Source: Malurus cyaneus samueli
Taxonomy: Eukaryota; Chordata; Aves; Passeriformes; Maluridae
Assembly: GCA_009741485.1 (NCBI GenBank)
Contig: CM019228.1
Coordinates: forward strand, 9,624,696 to 9,688,695
Direction of reading: 5' to 3'
DNA length: 64,000 bases
A model generated the notes under the pieces. That model saw only the letters and a program-made list of their open reading frames with translations, was not told the DNA's origin and did not search any database. Every line of letters begins with the position of its first letter. Position 1 is the stretch's first letter. Below are positions 35,939-60,091 of this stretch, one piece after another. Made by a program: the position numbers and the translations under genes.

Positions 35939-38900
35939 TTTGAAAAAGAGAAAATTCTCCAACAATTCCTGCTTCAAGATGGGGAGTGGGGCAGCTGCCC
36001 AGCTTGCTGATGGACCCAAGTCTGATCCACTGAGTAAAAAAGAAGGGGGCAAAGGAGTTAACCTTTGAGACTCTGCACTATTTACACCGCACCTGGTCTG
36101 AACCAAATGTTTACATGAATTGGAGATTTGCAAATTGACAATGTGATTCTAACAGAAAGAGACTTCTTATTCTCTAAGTGAAGTGATACACTTCAGGGTA
36201 TATTTTAGGCGCTTTGACGCAGTCCAGTTTCTGCTGTGAAGAATACTCTGATTGTCTTAAAAGCATTCTCATGCTGGAGAAGGAAATAAGCAGCCCCAAG
36301 ACAGAGCGGCACAGGGGATTGAGAACTGCTGTCACAGCGAGCACAGGGGAAGAAGAGAGCTGAATGCAAAAGGACAGAGTCATTTGTACCACCCTGGCAG
36401 CTGTGACATCCTTCATCCATCCTACTGACACTGGAGTCACTCTGGCCCCAGCATTGCCATGTTCTGACAAATGTAGCTTTCTCTGTGCTGGAAGTTGAGC
36501 CCTCGCTGCAGATCCTGCTGGGGCACCATCTCCCCTGGAGCTCTGCATGGGATCCTGCCTCCTCACAGCTTGGGGCAGGGGACAGGTAGCTGGTGTCACT
36601 GTCTGCTCCAGCTCCCTCCTGTCACAGAGGTAAGAGTTGCAGGCTGTAGCTGCACAGATTTCTCCCCAGGAGACTGATCATCTACAACAGATTACAGACT
36701 GGATAAAAGTTGAGCATGTTCAGTCCTGGGGCACCTGCTGTCCCTCCAATGGCCAAAAGTAGTTGAGGAGCTTCAGCAAGTCACACACCTTTCCCCAAAG
36801 CCATACGCATCTCCCAAACTGAGTAAGAACCATCACTTCAACTGGATAGGCCCCCAAAAGCCTAACTAATAATTCACTGAAAGCCTACTCACAGTCATGT
36901 CAGTCGGTCTTTGACACTGGGTTGGCAGACTTGATCCTCAGAAAGCACACTGGCATCAGCCTTCATCAAAGCCAAAGGCATCAGGGTATCTACAAAGCTC
37001 TGGAAAGGCTGCAGGTTTACTCTGCCCTATGCAGTAGCATTGGCTATGGCCTGACAGCAGTATTTGTGGGTCAGTTATTACTCAGCCCTTTGGTGAGCAG
37101 GCAGCCAAAGCTCCTTTTGATCAAAGATGATCAGAGCCTGCTTTGCACGACTTGATCAACAAGAAAGAACGTGGCTTTTTTGGTGTGTGCACACAGCAGT
37201 GCTGGAAATCCTGCAATATTTAAGTAGGGACCTTCCCTCTGCACGGGATGGGCACTTCACAGCTCTTCTCTTGATCAATCTACCATCATAAGCCAGCGAG
37301 GAGCACCAGGCTCAGTTCAGAGATGTCCTGCTGCTGTCAGGCAGTTTTCACACATTCTCCCACCTCACAATACCCATTGGCCCCCGTCTGTTTCCTGCTG
37401 CTTCAAAGAGGCCACCACCTACACTGTCCCACAGCAGACAGAGCTGGGTGCACCTTCAGCTCTGCCCTGCTCAGCAACTTTGGTGCTAAAACACCATCCC
37501 ACGGGGAGCTGCTGTCTCTGCTCACTACTTACAGGAACAAGCTTTCTGCTAGAATAGGAATCAAACACCTTCGAAGCAGCAGGTAAGAGGCTGGTGGCTC
37601 GGGTTTTATTATTCAGCTTACCTGTGGGATAGAACATCCATAATACCTCAGTACAAATGTCCTTCCTGCCTACGGAGATTCGAGCATTCCCATCTCTCCT
37701 TGTTTGCATGAAACAACCACACTAGTATCAAGTCATCTTGCACTAAGACAGCTCTGGGTTGCAAGGAGCAGAGTGCTCTGGGATTGACAGTAATGGTAAA
37801 GAGCTGAGTGGTAAAACCCACCTCCATGAAAGCAATGGAACCTGGATTGCAGAGCCTGCTTCAGGAAATGCTTGGGCAAAGCCCCTCCAATACAGCTTGA
37901 TGCTTGTGAGGAAAGGAATCAGGAGCCTCAGAGGCATGGAAGGAAACTGAACCTTGGCCTCTCCTTTCTATGCAGTGCTCAGCTGTTGAGTATCTGCTCG
38001 TAGCCACTTGTGCAAGCAGGGGGAAGGGACACAATGCAGTGTCACGTGCTCTTAGGATGGAAAGTCCTTGTCCTTCTGTCCTACCTGTGTGGTGGCTCTG
38101 GATAGGGCAGGGACAGGAAGCACATGCTCAGCACCTCCTGCTGCCAGCACTGTTACACCCACATGCATGAACCTGACCTTTGATAGCTGCAAAAGGAGGC
38201 GTGGGCTCGTGGATGCCAGTGATACCTGTGAGCAGTGACAATGCTCTGTCACAGGAGAGCCACGGAAACATCTCGGTCCTCAGGGACCCTTTTTCTGCTG
38301 TCAGCTGTCATTTCCAGACCCCACCAGCTCCATTCAAGCCACATGCCCAGCAGCTGTGTGGGGCTCTGCCCCAGTGAGGATGAATGGATGGATGGATGAT
38401 GGATGCAGTCCTAAGGCATGGGCCTTAAGTTATTCCATGAAGATGCAGTAATGAGATGAAGAAAGGTGCCTTCTGCTACATGTTTGTTTGCTGAGGAGAG
38501 TGACTCATTCAGTTGCAGGGGTAGGCACAGCACATCGCTTCATTTAAGGAGAATCCTTAATCCCATTGCAATTTTGTTTTTTTCACAAGAGTGATGGAAG
38601 AGATTGCAAGAGGAAAGTCAGCATGTTCTAAGGTGCCAGTTGGGTATGGTTTCTTCAAACAGGCCCCTAAACCCTAAAGACTTAGTTGCACTACTAAACC
38701 CAGAGATACAGAGAACTGGGTGTAATGAACTGGACAACACACCAAAGGAGACCTCCTTGTGCTGAGCTGCTACTCCACAGGAACAGAAACTGCCTTAACA
38801 TAGCAGCTAGGTATTGTCGTTCTGTCTTCAGAAACCTCACCCGTGCAGTCCTTCACACTCATTTGTCACGTTGTGTTTTAACAAGGTCCTGACTACTTCA

Positions 38901-39714
38901 CCCTGTGGTGTCATTAAAACATTCACCTCCATCCTGTCACGGCCAGGAACCTGGGATCAGCCTTGCAGTGCTGGTTAGACACTTCACTTGTGGTACTTGA
39001 CTCTTCCAGGACACACACGGTGTAAAGGAAACGTCGGCTCCAGAGGATGAGATGGAGGAAGCACATTAATCCAGCAGGTACTCAGGATCCCAAAGGAGAT
39101 TTAAGGAGTGGGATCAGCAGCTCTAAACACAACCCTCAGCCTTGCATTTGAGATAATGGTAAATTAAACTGTAGTGCTGCACAGTTACCGTTCAAATATT
39201 GCACAGAGAAGAGATGCCTGCTGAGATTAGAGTTACAAAGGATTTTCCCACCGTTGAGTAGCAGGTGACTGTTTGGGCAAATGTTTGTTATGCCAGCCTG
39301 AGGGAAAAGGGATCAGTCTCTCCTTCCTAAACTCTGCAAGGGAAGCAAATGTAAACAAGGAACAAATGTAAATGAAAGGCAAGTCACTAGCACTTTATCT
39401 TCATACAAACTTAGATCAGCAACTTGCCGTGGAGATGAACAAATCAGTTAATGACAACAGAGTCATACTGCACAGAGAGCAGGAAGAGAGGCTGCAGGCA
39501 GGGCCACATGCACTTGTCCTACTTAGAATGGTAAATTCCAGATATGCCTCTCCATCAGGCAAATTCTCTACTCCCCACTCAGCTATAAAAAGCAAGATTG
39601 TTTGAACCAAAAAGCCAAGAAAGGAAGTGTCTGGGTGCTGCAGCAATGATTCCCTTGGATTGAGAGGGAAAAAGCACACAGCAGGGACAAGCAGAAAGAA
39701 TGTACCTATAGATA

Positions 39715-39852
39715 TGTACATATACCACAGTGCTGTAATTTTTGTATGTAGCAGTCATGTAAATAAATGTATGGTTTTTATAAGATACATATTATAAAAA
39801 TCTATAAAGGCATATTTTAGTAAAAAACAATGCTCTACTTCTTTTGTAAATA
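39715..39852 (+). promoter_or_regulatory. Cluster of three Pumilio-type elements in the BICDL1 3' UTR
   Basis: Sequences of the form UGUANAUA occur at 39715-39722 (TGTACATA), 39758-39765 (TGTAAATA) and 39845-39852 (TGTAAATA), all within 140 nt and just before the poly(A) signal. UGUANAUA is the established PUM1/PUM2 recognition element. Function here is inferred. Confidence 0.5.
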
Positions 39853-39863
39853 GTTCTCTTCAG

Positions 39864-39869
39864 AATAAA
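39864..39869 (+). terminator. BICDL1: Likely BICDL1 poly(A) signal AATAAA
   Basis: This is a canonical hexamer with a T/G-containing tract downstream. A second AATAAA at 39762-39767 lies about 100 nt upstream and could be an alternative site. Both are 3.8-3.9 kb after the stop codon. Confidence 0.55.
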
Positions 39870-39890
39870 ACAGACCATTTATATGATACT

Positions 39891-40744
39891 GTCTCAGCTC
39901 TCACCGCTTTACTGTGCCCAGCTCCTTTTTTGTTAACATCCAACAGTATCTTTAGAGCTGCATCATCCCACCAGATTCAGCTACATAAAACCCCTGTGCA
40001 TGTATTCAGAAAAGAAAAAACATTTGAAGCATTTTTATCTCTTGCTGCACAGGAAAACAGAAAGGTGAACTGGTACATCATCCCCCATTCCAGCCGTTTG
40101 TGTCCTTTACTGGCCATTGTATGGAGGCAGAATCCGACTGGAACGAGTTTAGACACAAACACAGGCAGTGACACAGCTCCAGCTGGCACCGGAGCAGCTC
40201 AGATCATCCACACGTCCCCAGGAATCCCCTCTACCTACGGCTACCAGAAGGGAGCAGATGAAGCAAAGGCACCTTCCCAGAGCAGGTTTCCATCACACCT
40301 CCCCAGGAGCAGCCTGAGGGCAGCAGGGCAAGGGGATGCTGAGGGCACAGCCACGGCTGCAGTCCCTGCACAGATTAATTAAACACACATTAATTTCCTG
40401 GGAAAGTGAGAAGAGACTCCTTTTTAGTCACCTCACGGGCTGACCCCTCCTGCCCTGGAGGAGCTTTTAAAGTTCACTCAACACTTTGTTGAGCAGGAAG
40501 ACAAAAGATAACAGCATGGCCACAGGCACCTCACTTCCCACAGAAATAAGTCACCAGTTCCAGCTTGCTCCTTCATTCAAACTGAAACAGCAACTAAACA
40601 TTTGAAAGCATTAATTATGTTTTTTTTTAAGATCCTCTCTGAGGAAATAATCCTTCATACAGCAGCAGAGCTCACCCCTGGCTTGCCACCCTCCACCTCC
40701 TCCAGGTGCTGGACAGCAGAGGAAACAGAGCCTCAAAAAAGATT
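39891..40744. other. BICDL1-RAB35 tail-to-tail intergenic gap
   Basis: About 0.85 kb separates the two inferred poly(A) regions, or 1.2 kb if RAB35 uses its proximal signal. No ORF, repeat or RNA gene is recognised. Confidence 0.6.
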
Positions 40745-40759
40745 TGGCAGCTTGTAACC

Positions 40760-40765
40760 TTTATT
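40760..40765 (-). terminator. RAB35: Distal RAB35 poly(A) signal (AATAAA on -)
   Basis: The + strand reads TTTATT. On the minus strand a T-rich element (tcttttttgag) follows about 20 nt later, as expected downstream of a cleavage site. Confidence 0.45.
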
Positions 40766-41110
40766 TTTAGTTTTTTAAAATTATTTAAAAAGCATAATTA
40801 GAAACTTTCATTACAGAAATAATCCTAGCAAACCAGTTAGACATTCCATTGCTCAACATTTAGGAAACTTCACATCAGCACCACTAGAGACACAGTCCCC
40901 ACCCCTTCCAATTGAACAGTGATGGCAAGAGCAGAGGTAACTGCTCCTCTACAGCCAGCTCTGGGGAAAAAAAAAAATTCCCACTTTAAGCCAGGAAGCT
41001 TGACCTGGATTGGCAGAGTTCCAACCATGGCCACAAAGAACCTGAACTCAAAGAGGACCAATTTTTCCATATAAGAGAACACTCCAGGCTTGGGTGCACC
41101 ATTTCCTCAT

Positions 41111-41116
41111 TTTATT
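41111..41116 (-). terminator. RAB35: Proximal RAB35 poly(A) signal (AATAAA on -)
   Basis: The + strand reads TTTATT, giving AATAAA on the minus strand about 2.1 kb after the stop codon. It is an alternative to the 40760 signal. Confidence 0.45.
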
Positions 41117-43245
41117 GCATCATTTCCAGTAAATTCAGACATGTTCTTTACTTCTGCCTATATGAAGTTACTCCCTCCTAGATCTGCACACACGCTACCA
41201 ACAAGAGTCCCAAAGTAACACAGCTGGGCCCTTAAATCTGCAAGGGGTAACCACCACAGGACAGCTCCAGTCCCACAGGAGAGCTCCGGGGACTGGCCCA
41301 GCTCCTCCCAGCACGCACCACATTCCACACTGGAGAGCAGACAGGATGGACTGGTGTGACCTAAGCCACCACTTTCCACAGCCACTCAAGTCTTAAAATT
41401 ATCAGAGCTCACTCCAGCAGCATCATCCCAGCTCACTCGAATTCTTGGGTTACCAATGCAAGATATGTGAAGAAAAGAGATGGGTGAAGGCAGCTGGATA
41501 CATACCTCCAGCACCTGAACCGATTAAAAAAACCATGTGTTACACATTCATTGTTTGCACTTTGTAAAAAGTCTTTAAAGTGATTGACTGTGATGTGATT
41601 GTATGATCAGGGCTCTTACTGCAACCTGAAAATTCTAAAAAAAATGCAGGCAAAATAAGTGACTAAAATTTAGCCTCTCCTGAGGGAAGGGTGAGGAAGG
41701 GAGAGAAGTGGGCTGATTCCAAGCTTGTGGACATGAGTGAATCACATCCTACCAAACTAAGGCCAGCATTCCATAGGACCACTTACTGGCATATGGTGTA
41801 CTTCCACCTTCAAGGCCTTAAAGGAAGTCATACCCTCCATGCCTTTTAGTCATTTTAAGGAAAATATTTTTTTAATATTATTTAGGCAATAATTCAGGTG
41901 CTGAGCATGTCCTTTTAGCCCAGACATTTGATATTTTAGTTACACACACATACACTCTCCACCTTTAACTACATCTATTCAGGCTGAGGAAATGAGCCCT
42001 TGTTTTCCCAGAAAGGCTGACAAGGGCCAGGAAAATGTTGCTGAGCACAGCAAGCCCAGTTTGTTTCCAAGTGTGATCCTCCACCACCACATAACCCAAG
42101 CAAGCAAGCTTTCCATTTCTTTGCATTAAATAGCAGTCCTCCTTCCTAACAGAAGAATCCTGGAAATGATTCTGCAGCTTTCATATTCAGACATCAATCA
42201 GAAGAGCTGGATTTTTTTTCATGCCTTTTCTCCCTCAAAAACAAAAGCTTTGCCACCAAAATTCACATTCAAGTTCAGATTGCCTATTTGTGGACAGGGC
42301 AACAAGGATAAGTTTGGGGGTTTTGGCAGAATCACATGATTTTTGTTCTTCTCAAAAGAAATGGACCCTCACTTAGGACACTGGCAGAACCAGAAGCAGA
42401 GGTCAAAGTAGTTAAACTTTGCTTTAAAAAAAAAGGTTTTATCCAAACAAATCCCACTTCTGCAGGTCAGTTTGTTTTCCAGTATCTTGATACAAACTAC
42501 AGGAGAGCACAGGTACAGCTGGGCTGCAGCACAAGGAGGTGAAACCCAAGGATCCAGCCACAAATCTGGATCATGGCAAACTGAAATTCCAGGCCCCAGC
42601 AGCAGCACCAGTTGCCAGCCCAGGGACTGGTGAAGTGAAACCCCAGGCTCCAGCAGCGACACCTGCAATCCTGGTACCTAGAAAAACACAGCCTGAGCCC
42701 CAGCAAAAGCCTGGGACTCCAGGAGAAGCCAGGGGCCCCAGGGACACCAGTGGCCAGCCTGGAGCCCAACAGAAATGCAGCTGGAGGCCCCGGGAAGCAG
42801 TCGCTGCCAGCCTGGGGCCAACTCGAATTAAGAACTTTTTAACTTTTTCTTTAAAAAGATGAATTCTGCAGTCCATGATTGGTTGACATTAAGAAGGCAG
42901 AAGCCAAAGCGACAACAGGGAGGCGAGGCTGGTTAAAGCAATATACATTATATACAAACTCTTGGGTTAATTAGTCCACTTGGTAGGCAACGTCCTTCTT
43001 GTCTACAAGGCGCACTGGAATGAGCAGGGGAGGAGAGGAGGGCAAGATTCCATCCGATATCTTCTTGGCACTGTAGTGGTAAGGTGCCAGCGCCTCTTGA
43101 TAGAAAACATGGAGAAAAAATAATCTTTAAATAACGGCACAAAACTGAGAAAGTCCTCCCAAAGCCTGCCCCAGTGGAATTGCCCGAGTCTAGCTGGAGG
43201 GGCTGATCTGTCTGAGAGCAGAGTCTCTGCAGCAGGGAAGGGGCA

Positions 43246-55480
<12,235 letters not shown>

Positions 55481-56544
55481 GGCCGGGGCGCGGCGGGGCG
55501 GCGGAGCGGGCGGGGGGGGCGGGGGGCGGCGGCGGCTCCGGCCGGAGCCACTTCCCGGACAAACGCGGAACTGACAGCGGCCGCCGCCGCGCATGCGCGG
55601 GGCCGCCGAGGGGCGCCAGCTGCGCCGCCGCGCCTGCGCAAACTCGCCTCACCCGCGCCGCGCCTGCGCACAGAGACTGCCGCGCCCTCGCGCGCTCCGC
55701 GCGGATGCGCCTGCGCGTGAGGGGCCGAGGCTGAGGGCTCTGGCGCGCGCCGGCGGCCATGGCGGGATGGTGAGGGACCCACCGCGCCCCGCCGCCCGTT
55801 CCCCGCTTCCACCACAGGGACCGACTGTTCCCCCTGTGCCGAGCCGCCCGGAGACCTCCGTCACGCGCCTCAGTGTGTCCCACCCTAGTTCCCTTTGGTG
55901 TTCGTGTGAGGACACGGCAGAAAGCGTTGCTGCCTCCAGGAAAGCATTAATGGTGTGAGGGAGCTCTAGCACTCCCAGCTCTGCTCCAGAAGAGCGGTTT
56001 GTGTAGGCACAGGTACAGTTCCCATCGCAGCCCAACCCGCAGGTGAGGAGCCCTACAGTAGTGATGTCAAGTGCCCAGATGTGTGTCACAGGCCTGGCAA
56101 GTCAGGCCAGTCTGAAATTCCTGGGGTTTTTAATCCAGAGAAGCGCCTCTGTAGGGCTAAAGAAGGGCCTTGACCTCAGGCCCCTCTGCAGCTGTGCTTG
56201 CTCCATCCCCAGCTCCCATCTGCAGTCCAAAAACATGCTCACCGTTGTCCAACAGCCTGAGTGATTTTATTATCAGTTGCACAGACACTGACTACACAAA
56301 CTCTGCAGGGCTATGGTCACTTTTTAGGTGATAGCCACTTGTAGATAGAGACATGGCCCAAGAAAAGTGCTGGGCTTTTGCTCTGATTAATTTATCTACA
56401 AAAATATTCTTACTGGAACTGAGATCAAGTTGAATTATTTAATTAAACCTATCTCACTAGCATGCATTGTCATTCAGATGGGGGGAGGTATATTTGTTAC
56501 AGACTTTAACTGACTGTATTAGAAAGACATATATATATATATAT

Positions 56545-56665
56545 TCTCCCCTGTGAGGGAGGGTTGCCCAGAGAAGCTGTAGCTGCCCCCTCCCCGTAGG
56601 TGTTCAAGGCCAGATTGGACAGGGCTTGGAGCCACCTGGGATAGTGGGAGTTGTCCCACTTAATT
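56545..56665 (+). mobile_element. CR1 LINE 3' fragment (sense), RAB35-GCN1 intergenic
   Basis: It holds 'gttgcccagagaagctgt', 'gtgttcaaggccagattgg' and 'acagggcttggagccacctg', a direct match in wording to the avian CR1 3' region. It is truncated at both ends and about 120 nt long. It follows a TA-repeat at about 56528-56545. Confidence 0.85.
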
Positions 56666-56834
56666 GTAAACCTTCCTTAATCTTAACCTTCAAAATTACA
56701 GCTTTCAAAGTTCACTCCTGTCAAGGTCCCCATATCCTGGAAATCACTTAGGTGACCTTCAGCTCACATTCATTCTGCAGCCCGTGCCTTTTGAACACAC
56801 CTATAGCTCAATCTGTTATGCTCAAGTGGATGAT

Positions 56835-56864
56835 ATGTGTGTGTGTGTATATATATACATGTAT
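56835..56864. repeat. Compound (TG)n/(TA)n microsatellite
   Basis: A TG tract runs straight into a TA tract and ends acatgtata. Confidence 0.9.
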
Positions 56865-58758
56865 AGGTCCCACCTTAGAAAAACACTGCACAGCCCATGA
56901 CGCAACCCAGTGCCACCAGAGTAACTGAGGACACTGTAGCTGCAGGGAAATCCCTCAAAGCCGTCACAGAAACCACCAGCTCAAACCCAAAGTGACAGTG
57001 ATTCCTATTACCTCTATTTTTGAGCTGAAACCTCGTCATGTGAAAAGCATGAGGCACTGTGATGTTACCTAATAAAACGGACAGTAAGAGCGGTGACTAA
57101 TCAAAAAATCAAAATATTTGAATATTTTATGCTTTCACATTTGTCTCTTCCATTGTAATTTTTAGCACCTTGTAAGTTTAAACCTCTCATAAATTATTTT
57201 TTTATCTTCTCGAAATACACAGTTCAGCTGTCACTCAGAGACAGTTGCTTGACAGTTCAAAGATGTTATTACCATTAGTTGTAGGGAAAAATTATCTTTT
57301 ACTGACAACTGGTATTTTTAAGACATTTGAAATGAGAAAAAAAAATTAATTCTTTAGTCTCCAAGTTGGCACAATCCATTTATCAGATCTCATGTTGTGG
57401 CAAAAATTATGGGTATTTTATCTCTGATATATTATTATACTGCAGTGTATAAATAGTTTAGCAAAAAGTAGCTATCAAAATCCAAATCGAGTGTTTCACT
57501 GTGACTGAAAAATCAGCATATTCTCCACAAGTGTGAATGAGCTCCTACCTTTTACCCCTCCCAATCAGGAACAATTAAGCTCAGTGCAAAAATTCAGGTG
57601 GTTTTTGGGAAGATGAATGAATTTTTCTATTTGCTGCTACCTAAGTTGGAAATATGGATCATCAAAACACCCGAAGTAACAGAAGCTCTTACGGGCTAAA
57701 ATTAACAAGTTAATAAAAATGGCTTCATTTAACTGTAATTTTCTTTCCCATGTTCATGTGGATCATCTATTGAAATCAGATAAAATAGGTAAGCCAAGAG
57801 CTCAAACAGCTATTCTTCACCAAAACTTCCCATTTTTTCATTCCTTCTTGTCCACAGTGATGGCATGAATGATTCCAACACAACCACTGAGCTTTTTAGC
57901 ACCTACTTAGGTTTTGACTGGCATCAAATTTTGTACATGTTTCAGTGCAGGTTCTTGCACTGTGTGGGTTAACTGCTGTTCTTGTGAACCTAAGGCCTCC
58001 TCAAGGCAAAGAGGAGTTAGAATGGAACAAACATGAGGGGCAGCAGTCTAAGTTTAGAAAACAGAAAAATCTCAGAAAATACATAGAAAATCTAAATTTA
58101 TTTCGTCCAGGGGCGAGGACACTAAAGTGACGATGCAGTTGCTGCAAAAAATGAACTGTTTTCAATGTCTGTGGGAATAGGACAAGCAGCAGTGGACTCA
58201 AGTAGCAGCATGGAAGATTTCTTTCAGACTCGAGGTAAGTTCTGACAGTCTGATAAGTTTATATCATGAAATAGATGGCATAGAGAGGTTATGGAATCTC
58301 TATCCTCACAATGCTATATAAACAATTGTGTGGAAATCAGCTAGGAATGGTTCAGTGGGAGCTGAGCCTATCTTAGGTACAGGGTAAAATAGCTGATTTT
58401 CCCAAGTTCCTTCCAACAGCCTTCCACGGACTTCTACAGCAAATCCCTGTTGTCAGGAGCCTACACCATAGGCTGGGAACTGACACAGCCCAGGAACTTT
58501 TTGACAGATTCCCGTGCTTCTAACCAGAACAAACCACAGCACTTCCAAATGCCTGCTCAAGATGGTATCTTGCTGTTTGAGGCATTAGTATGATAAAAAT
58601 GTTCTTGTGTTCGCTGCCATAACAATCAGCAAATTGGTTCAGCAGAGCATGTGTTCCCATGGGGGTTCCACTTCATGCTCTCAAATTTTATGATGTGTGG
58701 TATTGTGTTCTCCTCCCATCGTCATGGTTTGAGCCATCCAGAGTTACAAGCAAGGAAG

Positions 58759-58761
<3 letters not shown>

Positions 58762-58791
<30 letters not shown>
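58762..58791. repeat. (AC)15 microsatellite
   Basis: Fifteen uninterrupted AC units, readable directly. Confidence 0.95.
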
Positions 58792-58792
<1 letters not shown>

Positions 58793-59379
58793 ACCCACCT
58801 ATATGAAATCTTACTGCTCTGGCTTCTCAGGTGCAACCAGCTTCTCTGAGTTTCATGAAATAGCTAAGTCTCATTTAACTATTACTCTACATAGAATGTA
58901 AAGCTCATTTTGCTTTCTAAAAACTTATATTCTGCAATAAGATTTTTCACTATTTCCATCAAGTGACATAAAATGTACCAGTAAATTAAAATATTTTTTT
59001 TTTCAGTAGAGATATATGTGGCCAGAAAAAATAAAATACTTTCTTGGAGCATTGACCACAAAAACTTAATGCCAAGTATCTTGTAAAGCCTTTGAAGAAG
59101 TAAATACAAAGGACTTTTCGTAAGCTGGGTAACTAAAAAGCTGCCTGTAGTCAAAAATACTTTGGAAATTAACAGAGTAATTACTTACAAATTTCATTAA
59201 ATGTCAGTTCTGGCTTGGCTTTAAACCCTGGCTTGCCTCAGTTTTGCAAAAGGTTTTCACAGATCACAGCACTGCCCACTTTACAAACTGTCTGCCCTAG
59301 AACAAAAAGGTCTGAAAAGTAAATCACAGTATAAGTTTGTTGACAAATGAATTTATAAAAAGAACAGTTTAGAGCAGAA

Positions 59380-59965
59380 GGATCAAAGTCAGAGCCTTTA
59401 TTAAATGTTCCTTCTCTAAACAGACTGCATTTAATCCCCCTTTCGCATCTGTGATTCCTAAGGCTATTTTAAATACTCCATTTTACAGGGATTTTCAGTC
59501 TTCAGAACCGTCACAAGCAGCAAGTTAGGAGTACACAAAAACAATAAAACTGAACTTTCACTGAGTTCTATTCCTGCCTCCCAGGGTGCGTGGAAAAACC
59601 AACAATACTTCCAGTACTGGAGTTTTTGCACAGACCCTGGAAAGAAATAGTTGTCACCAGAGTTTAAGCCTGATGTGCTCTAGCCACATCTCACAATTGG
59701 CCACAACTGACCAGTATTGGTTAGTATGTCTGTCTCTTGCACATCATCTGTTTCAAAAAGGGGACCAAATTTTTAATTTTCAGCTAATGTGGGTCTAATT
59801 AAGGCTATTCTGGTATATTTGATACTAAAATACTCTCTGGGAGTCCTTTTCATGAAATCCCATCAGAATTAACATTTTCAAAAATGAAAACATTTATAAT
59901 AGGTGTTTGAGTTGAAATGCTGATGCAGCGGTTGGTTCAGTGTTTCCTAGTCTTCGGGAGCTTTA
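59380..59965 (-). other. GCN1: GCN1 3' UTR (inferred)
   Basis: It runs from the stop to just beyond an AATAAA on the minus strand at 59402-59397 (+ strand TTTATT). This gives about 0.58 kb. Confidence 0.6.
59397..59402 (-). terminator. GCN1: GCN1 poly(A) signal (AATAAA on -)
   Basis: The only canonical hexamer noticed on the minus strand in the first 600 nt after the GCN1 stop codon. Confidence 0.55.
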
Positions 59966-60091
59966 TCACGTCAGGATAGTGTCATCGATCTGTTCCTCGG
60001 AGTCAGCCTGCCCAGCCAGCTTCCGCAGGGACCTCCTGCAGCTTTCATTCAGAAGCTCCAGGCTGGCAGCATCAAGAATCTTGGAGACCGA
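59966..60091 (-). CDS. GCN1: GCN1 terminal coding exon (41 aa and TGA)
   Basis: Minus-strand acceptor cttccacag|tcg; the stop TGA is at 59968-59966, followed at once by TAA. It encodes SVSKILDAASLELLNESC through EEQIDDTILT, the conserved GCN1 C-terminus. Confidence 0.95.
   Translation of the reverse strand, partial: SVSKILDAASLELLNESCRRSLRKLAGQADSEEQIDDTILT

Larger units (their letters stand above)
35939..39890 (+). other. BICDL1: BICDL1 3' UTR (inferred)
   Basis: No splice signal or new coding exon is apparent between the TAA and an AATAAA at 39864-39869. The last 200 bases have the A/T-rich, UGUA-rich look of a 3' UTR end. A short ATGG tandem lies at about 38380-38400. An ATTAAA near 38.91 kb could give a shorter form. 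The extent is inferred from poly(A) signals only. Confidence 0.6.
40745..43245 (-). other. RAB35: RAB35 3' UTR (inferred)
   Basis: No further coding or splice evidence appears downstream of the stop on the minus strand. Minus-strand AATAAA signals occur at 41116-41111 and 40765-40760, giving UTRs of about 2.1 or 2.5 kb. A GC-rich, imperfectly repeated stretch lies at about 42540-42800. A + strand open frame across it looks like a compositional shadow. Confidence 0.6.
55800..59380. other. RAB35-GCN1 intergenic region
   Basis: About 3.6 kb lies between the RAB35 promoter and the GCN1 3' end; both genes are on the minus strand. It contains TA and TG/TA microsatellites at about 56528-56545 and 56835-56864, a CR1 fragment at 56545-56665 and (AC)15 at 58762-58791. 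No credible gene is seen. Confidence 0.75.

Noticed and set aside
35528..36133. 201-codon minus-strand frame over the last BICDL1 exon
   Set aside because: Shadow of the terminal exon on the opposite strand.
57945..58201. Overlapping 61- and 66-codon frames in the RAB35-GCN1 gap
   Set aside because: Low-complexity Lys/Arg-rich versus Phe/Leu-rich antisense pair, with no recognised family or signals.
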